Notes: generated from the sequence alone by a model not told the origin. Positions 15,498 to 24,366 are shown, numbered from the stretch's first letter. The stretch is DNA of 43,163 nt from Sutterella sp. (GCA_020025955.1 JAHHRF010000010.1:1-43163), one strand, 5' to 3'. Numbers and translations: made by a program.

Positions 15498-17462
15498 TTA
15501 ACCTTCTGCGCTCTCCGCTGGCGCTTCGGTCGTTTCCGCGGGCGCCTCATCGTCTGCGTCATCCTCTTCTAAGAGCTCGGCATCGCACTCGTCCAAGACG
15601 CTCAAGAGGGTGGCATCCATCACCAGATCCACTAAGTCGCAGCTGTGAATGGCCAAGCGCACCTTGGTGCCGCGCTCTAAGTCGTCGGGCATCCCGGGGA
15701 CCCTTTGCATAAAGGGCAACTTATCAATACGAACCAAATCGCCCTTTACAACCAAGGCTTCGATTTCCGTCATCCCTTCTTGCAGGATCCAGCGAAGCGA
15801 CCAATAGCGCTCCATGCGCGTTTGGAAGTCGCTGTAGATCGCGTGCAAGTTTTCAAACTGGCTCACGATGGCAAAGAGGTCAATGTCGTTGCCGGCATAC
15901 GCAGGCGACCCGCCTTCCAGCACTTCGATCATCTGGCGCTGGTTGATTAAGTCCACGAAGCGGCGTAACGGAGACGTACTCCAGGCGTAACGCAGCACGC
16001 CCAAGCCGTCATGGGGACCCGGGCTCGTACTCATACGAACGCGACCCATACGCTGGGAGCGGTAGATCCCCGCCGTGTCATGCTCTTCTAACCAGAGGCC
16101 CCACGAGCTGTTGGCCAAAATCATGAGTTCAGCCACGAGCAAATCCAAGGGCGCCCCACGGCGACGACCACGCACGTGAATGGTGGCGTCTTCCCCTTCG
16201 CCTTCCAGGGCGAAGAACCAGTCCACGCGACCCGTGGGCTCAGGGCGACCACGAACGGCTTCACGATCCGCTAAGAGGCGCTTGGCGAAGTGCCAGAGCC
16301 AGCTGATTTCGTGCGCGAAGTCCATTTCCAACGTGCCCGCCAAAATGGCTTCTTCCGTCACTAAATGGTCGACGCGGTCGTAGCGGATGTTGCGCTTGAC
16401 GTTTAAGCGCTCAATCACGGTTTCTTGGCGTTCCACCGAATAAGTTTCGTCATTGACGTAGAGGTAAAGCGACAAGCAGGGTACCGCGCGCCCCTCATCC
16501 AAGGAGTAGGCCTTAATCCAGGGCTCGGGCAACATCGTGGTTTTAAGGCCTGGCGCATAAATCGTACTCATGCGAGCGCGGGCGACGGCATCGAGCGCGC
16601 TATCGCGCTTAATGCCAATGGCGGGCGCTGCAATATGAATCCCCACACGCGTGCGACCGTCCCCTAAATGTTTGACGCTCACGGCATCGTCCACTTCCGT
16701 CGTGTCCGAGTCGTCAATGGAGAAGGCTTCCACGTCGGCCAAGGGGTACTTGTCCCAACCCGCTTCCGTGGGCAAGGGCAAGTCTTGCGGGAACTGGCGA
16801 CCTTTGGGGAAGTGGGTAGCGTAGAAGCTATCCACATGCCAGCGCCAAGGGGAGGCAATGCCACCGAGCTTTAACATCGTGCGCAAGGGCGTCATGTGTA
16901 AAACGGAGGCGGCGTCCGAGAGCGCTTTCCACTCAATCGAATTCTTATCGGGCGAAATCAATAAGGAGAGGGCTTGCTTTTTTAAGACTTCAGGCAAGTC
17001 GCCCGCGACCATGGATTCCACCCACGCCTTCTTTTGCTCTTCCTGAAGGCGCTTACGCTCTAAGGCTTGGAGCGCACGCTCCAGAATATCCTCGGGGGCC
17101 TTTCGGTAAACCCCGCGACCCTTACGGTAGAAGTAGACGGGGTTGGCATGGAGCGCAAAAATCATGCTCGCACGCTCCACGGGACTGGGCTTTTCACCAA
17201 AGTATTCGCTGGCTAATTCATCAAACCCGAATTCCCCGTCCGGCGCCACTTCCCACAAAAACGCGGGGTCTAACTCTTGAGCCCCCGCTTGAGCCTGCAC
17301 CATCAACTGATCGGCTGACGGCGACTCAAACGACAAAAACACACGGTTGGCTTTCACCTTGGTGCGTTTCTTACTCAATAATTCCACCTGAAAGGCGTTG
17401 CCGGCTTCGCTTAAAACCGTGCCCGCCTTGAAGGCGCCGTCTTCTTCAAAAAATAAATACAT
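15498..17462 (-). CDS. RNase II/RNase R superfamily exoribonuclease (RNB domain)
   Basis: 654 residues counted from the ATG at 17462. The family start MYLFFEEDGAFKAGTVL fits this position, and the 21 codons upstream do not. An N-terminal region (about 1-250) precedes the RNB domain, which begins FSIDDSDTTEVDDAVSV. Three of the four usual catalytic Asp residues are there; the position of E. coli RNase II D207 is Glu. RMSTIYAPG, TLPEPW and the RNA-binding end YAWSTSPLRRFVDLINQRQM follow. The C-terminal tail is acidic (LLEEDDADDEAPAE). It degrades RNA 3' to 5' in the cytoplasm. It is 100 bases downstream of yqiA and probably cotranscribed with mpl-yqiA. Confidence 0.9.
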   Translation of the reverse strand: MYLFFEEDGAFKAGTVLSEAGNAFQVELLSKKRTKVKANRVFLSFESPSADQLMVQAQAGAQELDPAFLWEVAPDGEFGFDELASEYFGEKPSPVERASMIFALHANPVYFYRKGRGVYRKAPEDILERALQALERKRLQEEQKKAWVESMVAGDLPEVLKKQALSLLISPDKNSIEWKALSDAASVLHMTPLRTMLKLGGIASPWRWHVDSFYATHFPKGRQFPQDLPLPTEAGWDKYPLADVEAFSIDDSDTTEVDDAVSVKHLGDGRTRVGIHIAAPAIGIKRDSALDAVARARMSTIYAPGLKTTMLPEPWIKAYSLDEGRAVPCLSLYLYVNDETYSVERQETVIERLNVKRNIRYDRVDHLVTEEAILAGTLEMDFAHEISWLWHFAKRLLADREAVRGRPEPTGRVDWFFALEGEGEDATIHVRGRRRGAPLDLLVAELMILANSSWGLWLEEHDTAGIYRSQRMGRVRMSTSPGPHDGLGVLRYAWSTSPLRRFVDLINQRQMIEVLEGGSPAYAGNDIDLFAIVSQFENLHAIYSDFQTRMERYWSLRWILQEGMTEIEALVVKGDLVRIDKLPFMQRVPGMPDDLERGTKVRLAIHSCDLVDLVMDATLLSVLDECDAELLEEDDADDEAPAETTEAPAESAEG

Positions 17463-17561
17463 GCCTAATCCGTAATGAGGGCGCGTTAATTCGTGTGCGC
17501 CTCGGTCGTCGGTGACCGTTCGCAATCGTTGTCTTTGCGTATTGTGCCAAAAAGTCTGGGT

Positions 17562-18167
17562 TTACACCCGAGCCTGGGCGTCTTTAAGAAAGCGAAATAA
17601 AGGCTCAACCAAGGGGGCAAAGTTATCAATACGGTGGGTTTCGCCTGGCAGCACCCACTGGCGCTGTTTCGCATATTCCTGTTGCCCAATGCGATAGTCC
17701 AACACTTCGTCCTTGTCCGAGAGCACCACTAAGGCAGGGAACCCTTCGGGAAGCGCGTGAGGCGTCGTCTCGTTTAAGGCTTCTAAGTCGGCGAGATGTT
17801 GGGGCGTGACCTCAATCTGACGATCGGTCCCATAAATCGTGTGCACCCCTAAAACGGTTTCCAAATACGTCCACGGACGCACACAAGGATTTAAAAGGAC
17901 CGCGGGCACCTGGGCACGGTTTGCAACGCGCGCCGCCCAAAAGCCCCCAAAGCTCGAGCCCATCACGCCCACGAGGTTTTCTTCGCGCTCGATTGTTTGC
18001 AAGAGCGCATCAACCTCTTTCGGAGGACGGTTAAGGTCAGGGGCCAAGAATTTGACGCCCGGCCACAACTCGGGGTGCGCCTTTAAGCCGTCGGCTAAAA
18101 GCTGCACCTTAATAGAAGCGGGGCTTGATAAAAAGCCGTGCAAATAAAGAACGGTACCCGTGGTCAT
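17562..18167 (-). CDS. YqiA/YcfP family alpha/beta-fold esterase
   Basis: 201 residues from the ATG at 18167, which overlaps the mpl stop as ATGA; a longer start at 18182 would extend into mpl without reason. The alpha/beta-hydrolase layout is visible: VLYLHGFLSSP (oxyanion region), the nucleophile elbow GSSFGG, LVVLSDKDEVLDY for the acid, and THRIDNF for the His. YqiA proteins hydrolyse short acyl esters in vitro; their cell role is unsettled. Coupling to mpl and the RNB gene is a recurring betaproteobacterial arrangement. No signal peptide is seen, so cytoplasmic. Confidence 0.88.
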   Translation of the reverse strand: MTTGTVLYLHGFLSSPASIKVQLLADGLKAHPELWPGVKFLAPDLNRPPKEVDALLQTIEREENLVGVMGSSFGGFWAARVANRAQVPAVLLNPCVRPWTYLETVLGVHTIYGTDRQIEVTPQHLADLEALNETTPHALPEGFPALVVLSDKDEVLDYRIGQQEYAKQRQWVLPGETHRIDNFAPLVEPLFRFLKDAQARV

Positions 18168-19519
18168 TGGGCGGTCTCCCAACGGGCCTTGAGCCCACCC
18201 AAAAGCTTCCCATGAATCCCATTAAAGCCCCCGTTACTCATGCAAAGGAGGGTATCGGTAGGCTTAGCTTCCGAAAGGATCGCGTGAAGCAACGCATCAA
18301 AGTCGTCCGTCGTAAAGGCTTTGGCGCCTAACGGCGCTAAAGCGTCAGCGGGATCCCATTTGACGCCAGCCCCCTTAAAGCAAAACACACGGTCGGCGCG
18401 CGTGAGAGCGGCCGCCAAACGGTCCTTCATGGTGCCTAACTTCATGGTGTTACTGCGCGGCTCCAGAATCGCTAAGACGCGACCGGGGGCTTTATCCGCT
18501 ACCGCATTCAAGGTTTGGTCAATGGCGGTGGGGTGATGGGCAAAATCGTCAATCACACGAATGCCAGCGACTTCCCCCTTGATTTCTTGACGGCGTTTCA
18601 CGCCCGCAAAGTTCGAGAGCGACACTAAAGCGTTTTGGGGCTCCACCCCGATGGCGGCAGCAGCCGCTACGGCAGCCGTCGCATTCAAAGCGTTGTAGCG
18701 ACCCGGCATTTGGGCGTTAAGTTCACCGAGATCGTTCCCGTTAAAGGAAAGGCGATTGGCTTCACTTAAGACCCAGTCCTTGTCGCCATTAAAGTATTCC
18801 ACGGGTGTCCAGCAACCGCGATCGAGCACTCGGGCAAGGGCCGCTTCACCAGCGTTGACAATCACACGACCGCTCGCGGGGATCGTGCGCACTAAGTGGT
18901 GGAATTGCGTTTCGATCGCGGCAAGATCGGGGAAGATGTCTGCATGATCGTATTCGAGATTGTTCAAAATCGCGACGTAGGGGCGATAGTGCACGAATTT
19001 ACTACGCTTATCGCAAAAGGCGGTGTCGTATTCGTCGGCTTCGATAACAAACGGGGCGTTGGGGTCACCTAAAACGGCAGAGCGCTCGCTCCAAGAAGGG
19101 ACGCCCCCAACGAGAAAGCCCGGATTCAAGCCTTGATCCTTCAAAATCCAAGCGAGCATCGAAGTGGTCGTCGTTTTGCCGTGGGTGCCCGCGACCGCTA
19201 AGACGCGACGGCCACGCAGAACATATTCACTTAACCACTGGGGACCCGACGTATAAGGAAGACCACGGTCAAGAAGCGCTTCTAAAAGCGGATTCCCGCG
19301 ACCAATAGCGTTACCCACGACCCAGAGGTCAGGATCAAATTGATCCAACTGCTCGGGGGCGTAGCCTTCCACAATTTCAATGCCAGCGTTTTCCAGGGCC
19401 GTGCTCATCGGGGGATAGACCTGACGGTCACAGCCCGTCACACGGTGACCCGCTTCACGCGCTAATTGGGCGATACCGCCCATAAACGTACCGCAAATAC
19501 CCAGAATATGAATATGCAT
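18164..19519 (-). CDS. mpl: UDP-MurNAc:L-Ala-gamma-D-Glu-meso-DAP ligase Mpl
   Basis: 451 residues from the ATG at 19519 (AAGGA upstream). A longer frame reaches 19738, but the first 73 codons are not Mpl-like. Mur-ligase features: MHIHILGICGTFMGG Rossmann start, ATP loop AGTHGKTTTTSML, the DEYDTAF strand, NLEYDHADIF and the C-terminal domain with RVLAILEPRSNTMKLG. CGTFMGG plus the EPRSNT block distinguishes Mpl from MurC. The enzyme reattaches recycled murein tripeptide to UDP-MurNAc in the cytoplasm. It works downstream of AmpD (24428-25003). First gene of mpl-yqiA-RNB; its leader carries a GC hairpin (19548-19566). Confidence 0.96.
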   Translation of the reverse strand: MHIHILGICGTFMGGIAQLAREAGHRVTGCDRQVYPPMSTALENAGIEIVEGYAPEQLDQFDPDLWVVGNAIGRGNPLLEALLDRGLPYTSGPQWLSEYVLRGRRVLAVAGTHGKTTTTSMLAWILKDQGLNPGFLVGGVPSWSERSAVLGDPNAPFVIEADEYDTAFCDKRSKFVHYRPYVAILNNLEYDHADIFPDLAAIETQFHHLVRTIPASGRVIVNAGEAALARVLDRGCWTPVEYFNGDKDWVLSEANRLSFNGNDLGELNAQMPGRYNALNATAAVAAAAAIGVEPQNALVSLSNFAGVKRRQEIKGEVAGIRVIDDFAHHPTAIDQTLNAVADKAPGRVLAILEPRSNTMKLGTMKDRLAAALTRADRVFCFKGAGVKWDPADALAPLGAKAFTTDDFDALLHAILSEAKPTDTLLCMSNGGFNGIHGKLLGGLKARWETAQ

Positions 19520-19895
19520 CGCGCTTCCTTCTTGTCGTATGCGTTTGAAAGGGGCTCGCCCCCTTTTAAAAGTGATTCTGACAGTATCCCATAAATCACC
19601 CTCCCCCTTTAGTAAGGGGCGCACTGGGTAACGCTTCGCTACAATCCTCCTACCGATCGATAAATTCCCCTTTACAGGGGACCAGTGAATCGCGACAATG
19701 ACTAAAAAAGCGGATATTTGCCTGCATTTTCTGTACAAATATCGATAAAATCGACGTTCTTTCTGAAGGGGGTTTCCGATTTTGAACTCTTCCCACCTTC
19801 AAAAGCCCGAATTAGATGACTCCGTAGTCGCGTGAATTTCGCCGATTTTCTAAGCAAATTCCCAGAACTACTCTGATATATAAAGGTTCTAAACC
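19520..19895. other. Gene-free divergent region mpl/accB, 376 bases
   Basis: No coding sequence is supported here. It holds the mpl leader at its left and the accB leader at its right. Three short GC inverted repeats with the same CCCCTT/AAGGGG core occur in the left half (19548-19566, 19604-19618, 19666-19681). An outer pairing CACTGG (19622-19627) with CCAGTG (19682-19687) could enclose the third. The right half (19720-19895) is AT-rich, with TAAAAT near 19745 and a TATATAAAGG stretch just before accB. I cannot assign exact promoters. Confidence 0.5.
19548..19681. repeat. Three CCCCTT/AAGGGG inverted repeats
   Basis: Repeat 1 pairs AAAGGGG (19548-19554) with CCCCTTT (19560-19566). Repeat 2 pairs CCCCTT (19604-19609) with AAGGGG (19614-19618 plus flank). 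Repeat 3 pairs TCCCCT (19666-19671) with AGGGGA (19676-19681). Centres are about 55 and 62 bases apart. They could be RNA hairpins in leaders or operator half-sites; none has a T-tract giving a useful terminator for a known gene. Confidence 0.5.
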
Positions 19896-20357
19896 ATGAT
19901 GGACATTCGTAAACTCAAAACCCTCTTAGATTTGGTTCGAGAGAGTGGCGTGGGTGAACTGGAAATCAAGGATGGTGACGATCACATTCGTATCGTCAAT
20001 GTGGCGCCCGTGGCCGCGCCCGTGGTCGCCCCCGCACCCACCGTGGTGACGACGGCGGCGCCCGTGGTGGCACCCGCGGTTGAAGCGCCGGTGGCGGCAA
20101 CGCCTGCTCCCGCTCAGCCCTCGGGCACGCCGGTTCCCAGCCCCATGGTGGGGACCTTCTACCGTGCTCCCTCGCCGGGCGCTGCCCCCTTCGTGAAGGT
20201 GGGTGATACGGTCAAGAAGGGGCAAGTCCTCTGCATTATTGAAGCGATGAAACTCTTAAACGAAGTCGAAGCCGAAACCGATGGCGTGATTCGTGAAATC
20301 TGCATCGAAAACGGCCAGCCGGTCGAATTCGGTCAGCCCTTGTTCATCCTTGAATAA
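19896..20357 (+). CDS. accB: Acetyl-CoA carboxylase biotin carboxyl carrier protein
   Basis: 153 residues from the first ATG (152 from the next codon, also ATG; AGG lies 9 or 12 bases upstream). The N-terminal MDIRKLKTLLDLVRESGVGELEI matches E. coli AccB. A Pro/Ala/Val linker spans about 32-85, then the biotinyl domain with EAMKLLNEV, where K119 is the biotinylated lysine. It carries carboxybiotin between AccC and the AccAD transferase to make malonyl-CoA. accC follows after 15 bases, and the pair ends at a strong terminator. In E. coli AccB represses its own operon; whether the long leader here does this is unknown. Confidence 0.97.
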   Translation: MMDIRKLKTLLDLVRESGVGELEIKDGDDHIRIVNVAPVAAPVVAPAPTVVTTAAPVVAPAVEAPVAATPAPAQPSGTPVPSPMVGTFYRAPSPGAAPFVKVGDTVKKGQVLCIIEAMKLLNEVEAETDGVIREICIENGQPVEFGQPLFILE

Positions 20358-20372
20358 TCGACTCGATTTCTT

Positions 20373-21722
20373 ATGTTTGGAAAAATTCTGATTGCCAACC
20401 GCGGGGAAATTGCCCTGCGTATTCAACGCGCCTGTCGAGAGATGGGGATTCGTACGGTGGCCGTGCACTCCACAGCGGATGCGGATGCCAAGTACGTTCG
20501 CTTAGCGGATGAAAGCGTCTGCATTGGGCCGGCGCAATCCAACCTCTCGTACTTAAACGTCCCGGCGATCATTTCCGCCGCCGAAGTCACCGACGCGGAA
20601 GCCATCCACCCGGGCTACGGCTTTTTGTCGGAAAACGCGGACTTTGCGGAACGCGTCGAAACCTCGGGCTTTACCTTTATTGGTCCGCGTGCGGAAAACA
20701 TCCGTCAGATGGGCGATAAGGTGAGTGCCAAGCAAGCCATGCGTGATGCGGGCGTTCCCTGCGTGCCGGGGAGCGACGGGGCGCTGCCTGAAGACAACAA
20801 CGAAATCATCAAGATTGCGCGTCGTATTGGCTACCCCGTCATCATTAAAGCCTCCGGGGGCGGGGGCGGTCGTGGGATGCGCGTGGTGCGCACGGAAGCG
20901 GCGCTCTTAACGTCGGTGGCAACCACCCGTGAAGAAGCCCGTGTGGCCTTCGGGAACCCGACGGTCTACATGGAAAAATTCTTAGAGAATCCCCGTCACA
21001 TTGAAATCCAGGTTTTAAGTGACAACTTCCAAAACGCCATCTATTTGGGCGAGCGCGATTGCTCCATGCAGCGCCGTAACCAAAAGGTCTTGGAAGAGGC
21101 GCCCGCCTTCGGGATTAGCCGTCGTCAGATCGATAAGCTGGGCGCCCGCTGTGTGGATGCCTGTAAGCGTATTGGCTATCGTGGCGCGGGCACGTTTGAG
21201 TTCTTGTACGAAAACGGCGAGTTCTACTTCATTGAAATGAATACGCGCGTACAGGTGGAGCACCCGGTCACGGAAATGATTACGGGCATCGACATTGTGC
21301 GTGAGCAGATCCGCATTGCCGCGGGTGAGCGTTTAACGCTTCGCCAAAAGGATGTGGTGTTGCGCGGGCATGCCTTGGAATGCCGTATTAACGCCGAAGA
21401 TCCCTTCACGTTTGTGCCGAGTCCCGGCAAAGTCACGGGCTGGCATATGCCAGGGGGTCCAGGCGTGCGCGTCGACAGTCACGTCTACAGTGGCTACACG
21501 GTTCCCCCTTACTACGACTCCATGATTGGGAAAATCATCACGCACGGGGACACGCGCGAGCAAGCCATTGCCCGCATGAACGTGGCCTTGTCGGAGTTGG
21601 CCGTTGACGGGATTAAAACCAACGCGCAACTGCACCGTGAGATTGTGAACGACCGTGCCTTCATCCAAGGGGGCACCAGCATTCACTATCTGGAAGCGAA
21701 ACTCGCGGAATTGCATAAGTAA
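20373..21722 (+). CDS. accC: Acetyl-CoA carboxylase, biotin carboxylase subunit
   Basis: 449 residues, same length as E. coli AccC. ATP-grasp enzyme: N-terminal KILIANRGEIALRI, HPGYGFLSEN, the glycine-rich ATP lid KASGGGGGRGMRVV, ERDCSMQRRNQKV for bicarbonate and biotin, and FIEMNTRVQVEHPVTE for metal binding. It carboxylates biotin on AccB using ATP and bicarbonate, the first half of malonyl-CoA synthesis. It follows accB directly and ends the operon. accA and accD are not in the window, as is normal. Confidence 0.98.
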   Translation: MFGKILIANRGEIALRIQRACREMGIRTVAVHSTADADAKYVRLADESVCIGPAQSNLSYLNVPAIISAAEVTDAEAIHPGYGFLSENADFAERVETSGFTFIGPRAENIRQMGDKVSAKQAMRDAGVPCVPGSDGALPEDNNEIIKIARRIGYPVIIKASGGGGGRGMRVVRTEAALLTSVATTREEARVAFGNPTVYMEKFLENPRHIEIQVLSDNFQNAIYLGERDCSMQRRNQKVLEEAPAFGISRRQIDKLGARCVDACKRIGYRGAGTFEFLYENGEFYFIEMNTRVQVEHPVTEMITGIDIVREQIRIAAGERLTLRQKDVVLRGHALECRINAEDPFTFVPSPGKVTGWHMPGGPGVRVDSHVYSGYTVPPYYDSMIGKIITHGDTREQAIARMNVALSELAVDGIKTNAQLHREIVNDRAFIQGGTSIHYLEAKLAELHK

Positions 21723-21732
21723 ACCGCACCGT

Positions 21733-21778
21733 GGACGGAAAAGGAGCCTCATACTCCCTTCCGTCCCCTTTTCTTTTT
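21733..21778 (+). terminator. Intrinsic terminator of accBC
   Basis: An 8-bp stem (21733-21740 with 21759-21766) encloses a 4-bp stem (21743-21746 with 21754-21757) and is followed by a T-rich run to 21778. It lies 10 bases after the accC stop and separates accBC from prmA. Confidence 0.88.
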
Positions 21779-21866
21779 GGGTGAAGTTTTACCCCTCAAA
21801 TTCAGGACGTTTGACGAAATTCGCACGCAATTCGCCCCCATTTCGACCAAACGCCACGCTACGACT

Positions 21867-22766
21867 ATGAAACAAATCAAAATCTTATTGGACGAGCGTC
21901 ATGCCGAAGCCATGGCCGACCTTTTGATGGACGCCGGGGTCTTATCCGCAGGGATTGAAGACGCTGACGCCGACTCCACCGACGAAAAGCCCCTTTATGG
22001 GGAACCGGGGCTGGAGCCGGAAAACTGCGCCTGGCCGCGCTCCATCGTGGCGCTCTTAGTGGAAGACGACTTTGATCTGACGACGCCGTTAACGGTAGCC
22101 GCGGCTGCGCTTAAAACGGAAATGCCTGAAGTGTTAAGCGTTGAAGAATTAGAGGACGTCGATTGGGTCCGCGTGACGCAAGCCCAGTTCCCGCCCACGC
22201 AAGTGTCGGACCGCCTCTGGATCGTTCCCACCTGGCACGATGTGCCCGATGACAACGCCGTCAACCTGCGTTTGGATCCGGGCGTGGCCTTCGGGACGGG
22301 GTCGCACCCCACCACGCACTTGTGCTTGAAGTGGTTGGACGAAAACATTACGGAACGCGACACCGTGCTTGACTACGGTTGCGGGACGGGGATTTTAGCG
22401 ATCGCTGCCAAACTCTTAGGGGCGCAGAGCGTGGAAGGCACGGATATTGATCCGTTGGCTGTTGAATCCGCTCGCTTAAATGCCGACGCCAATGGCGTTG
22501 AAGCCCGCTTTGAACTCCCTGCTGATTTGCCCGAAGGGCACTATCAGACGGTGATCGCCAACATTCTTTGTAACCCTTTGAAACTCTTGGCGCCTGCTTT
22601 AATTGCCCGCGTGGCACCGGGTGGCCGCTTAGTGCTCTCGGGGATTTTGGCGCACCAGGCTGAGGAATTGATGGCGCACTATGAGTCGTTGGATCCCACC
22701 CTCTCGATGCGTCTCTGGCAACAAGAAGACGACTGGGTCTGCTTAGAAGGCACCCGTCAGGGCTAA
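21867..22766 (+). CDS. prmA: Ribosomal protein L11 methyltransferase PrmA
   Basis: 299 residues from the ATG at 21867; a longer open frame to 21777 would run into the accBC terminator. The N-terminal substrate-recognition domain (MKQIKILLDERHAEAM) is followed by the AdoMet domain: LRLDPGVAFGTGSHPTT, motif I DYGCGTGILAIAA, TDIDPLAVESA and ANILCNPL (motif IV). PrmA trimethylates several amino groups of L11 before ribosome assembly. The accC-prmA-DUF3426 order is common in betaproteobacteria. Ribosome-binding site is weak. It needs its own promoter between the accC terminator and the ATG, a space of about 90 bases. Confidence 0.97.
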   Translation: MKQIKILLDERHAEAMADLLMDAGVLSAGIEDADADSTDEKPLYGEPGLEPENCAWPRSIVALLVEDDFDLTTPLTVAAAALKTEMPEVLSVEELEDVDWVRVTQAQFPPTQVSDRLWIVPTWHDVPDDNAVNLRLDPGVAFGTGSHPTTHLCLKWLDENITERDTVLDYGCGTGILAIAAKLLGAQSVEGTDIDPLAVESARLNADANGVEARFELPADLPEGHYQTVIANILCNPLKLLAPALIARVAPGGRLVLSGILAHQAEELMAHYESLDPTLSMRLWQQEDDWVCLEGTRQG

Positions 22767-22850
22767 TTTCGCCGCATAATGCGCAATGGGGGCCACAGCG
22801 CCCCCTTACGTGTCTTTTTCACCGTCCTTTCTGGGAGCCGTCGCCTCACT

Positions 22851-23672
22851 ATGGTTACTGTCATTCGTTGCCCCGCCTGTGGGGCACTTTGGGAAGCGCC
22901 TAGCCCGTTAGAAAAGCCGCAACTGCGTTGCTCGGCCTGTCAGACCCTGTTTCACTTTGAAAAAGCGGAAAGTGTCGTCGTCGACAAAGCGCAATTGATG
23001 GCAAGCCAAGCCGCGCACTTAGCCGAGGTTGAAAAAGAAAAGGAAAAAGAAGTGCCACCCACGGTTGTGGTGCCCGAAAAGAAACCGGACGAAAAAACCC
23101 CGCCCGTTTTAGACGAAGCGGCGTTAACTGAGCTCGCAGCAGACGTCCAAGACTTTGAAGCGCGCACCCCGGAAGCGCCCCCGAAGCGCTCTGGCTTTGC
23201 TGCCCTCTGGACGCTTTTAATGCTTCTGGCCGCCGGCTACGTGGCCTTGGTCTTTTTCCACAAACCCCTCTTTGAGCAGGTGCCCGCCTTAGCGCCCTTG
23301 TACGACACCGTCTGCACGCGCTTTGTGCCCTGCCAAAACTTTGTGCGTCGTCAAAGCGCACAAATCGCTGCCACGGTGCGCGTAAAGAGCACGGGCGACG
23401 TGGACGTTAACGGTGAAGTGCGCTACCACCCGGTGTTAGAAGCAACGATTCAAAACCAGGACACCTACCCGGAGCACTTCCCCGCGATGAATTTGGCCCT
23501 CCTTGACGCCGCAGGGAGCATTGTGGCGCAACGCGTTTTAGAGCCCCGTGACTATGGGGTGACCGCCAATCAAGTGCTGCCCCCTTTGGGAACTATCAAC
23601 GCCACCATCTACATCACGGACGACTTACCGGTTCCCGTGACGGAAGCGACCCTCACGCCCTTAACGGATTAA
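22851..23672 (+). CDS. Zinc-ribbon membrane protein, MJ0042/DUF3426
   Basis: 273 residues from the ATG at 22851. The N-terminal zinc ribbon has C7-C10 (RCPACG) and C27-C30 (RCSACQTLF), the MJ0042-type finger. A charged Lys/Glu/Pro linker (about 55-115) leads to one membrane helix (116-136). The remaining 135 residues are the DUF3426 beta-rich domain, presumably periplasmic: FPAMNLALLDAAG, LEPRDY and PPLGTINATIYI. Function is unknown. Topology suggests a sensor or tether linking cytoplasmic zinc finger to the periplasm (inference). It lies 84 bases after prmA and probably shares its transcript, ending at a strong shared terminator. Confidence 0.85.
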   Translation: MVTVIRCPACGALWEAPSPLEKPQLRCSACQTLFHFEKAESVVVDKAQLMASQAAHLAEVEKEKEKEVPPTVVVPEKKPDEKTPPVLDEAALTELAADVQDFEARTPEAPPKRSGFAALWTLLMLLAAGYVALVFFHKPLFEQVPALAPLYDTVCTRFVPCQNFVRRQSAQIAATVRVKSTGDVDVNGEVRYHPVLEATIQNQDTYPEHFPAMNLALLDAAGSIVAQRVLEPRDYGVTANQVLPPLGTINATIYITDDLPVPVTEATLTPLTD

Positions 23673-23740
23673 GGGCTTTGAATGAAAGGCGCTCGCTTTG
23701 AGGCGTGAGACTCAAAAACAAAAACAAAAACAATAACAAT

Positions 23741-23786
23741 AAGGCCCCGTGCGACATCGAGTCCGCACGGGGCCTTGATTTTTTTT
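23741..23786. terminator. Strong bidirectional terminator between the DUF3426 gene and yggT
   Basis: A perfect 13-bp stem (23741-23753 with 23764-23776) has a 10-nt loop. On the plus strand it is followed by a T-run (23779-23786). On the minus strand it is followed by a U-rich stretch from the ACAAAA-type repeats at 23714-23740. Both convergent units can use it. Confidence 0.9.
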
Positions 23787-23799
23787 GGGTTCGACGTGA

Positions 23800-24366
23800 T
23801 TAGAAGATCACACGACCGTACGCCAAGGGCATCACAAAATTAGAGAGCACGCCCACTAACAAGAAGACCACCACGGGGGAGAAGTCAATGCTCCCGAACT
23901 GGGGCAATACACGGCGAATCGGGGCCAAGAAGGGCTCGAGCAAAATCGCCAAGGTGTAGGTCATGGGGGAGCTGGGGTTGAGCCACGAAAGAAGCACGTA
24001 GAAGATCAACCCCCAATTGAGCATGGAGAGAATCCAGCTCACCCACGTGAAGAACGGCACCACCAAGAGGTTAACGCCCTCCACGGGGAAGCGTAACCAG
24101 CGGTTTAAGAGCATGTAGAGCACCGCAAAGCCTAACGACAAGACGATCGAGGCCGAGTCGACATTGCCCACCGGGTGAAGCACCTTGGAGGTGGGGACCA
24201 CAATCCAGTCCGTGACGCGACGCGTCAACTGCACCAAGGGGTGAGCCGGCGACAACGCCCAGCGGTACATCCAGGCGCGAAGCAATAAAATCACGCCAAA
24301 AATCGAGAGCACAGAACTCACTAAGAAGTAGAGGGCGCTCATCAACATCGAGTCAAAAGTCATCAT
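23800..24366 (-). CDS. YggT family inner-membrane protein
   Basis: About 189 residues from the ATG at 24366 (the next codon is also ATG); a longer frame to 24441 overlaps ampD and is not hydrophobic. It has two YggT repeats, each a pair of membrane helices with an amphipathic stretch: ILLLRAWMYRW...PLVQLTRRVTDWIVVP and IFYVLLSWLNPSSP...LLEPFLAPIRRVLP. The duplicated RP/W-P pattern is diagnostic. YggT proteins are small integral membrane proteins linked to osmotic tolerance or division-site organisation; no firm activity is known. It is the last gene of ypjD-PP0621-ampD-yggT. Confidence 0.9.
   Translation of the reverse strand: MMTFDSMLMSALYFLVSSVLSIFGVILLLRAWMYRWALSPAHPLVQLTRRVTDWIVVPTSKVLHPVGNVDSASIVLSLGFAVLYMLLNRWLRFPVEGVNLLVVPFFTWVSWILSMLNWGLIFYVLLSWLNPSSPMTYTLAILLEPFLAPIRRVLPQFGSIDFSPVVVFLLVGVLSNFVMPLAYGRVIF

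Noticed and set aside
20256..20468. Minus-strand frame across the accB-accC junction
   Set aside because: It is opposite two certain genes and has no ribosome-binding site or recognisable motif.
22900..23361. 153-codon minus-strand frame opposite the DUF3426 gene
   Set aside because: Arg/Ser/Pro-rich low-complexity translation; the sense strand encodes a well-formed zinc ribbon and membrane helix.
23714..23746. AAAAAC/AATAAC simple repeats as a possible mobile-element or CRISPR trace
   Set aside because: Only a short A/C-rich tract next to a terminator; it reads as the U-rich tail of the terminator in the minus direction.
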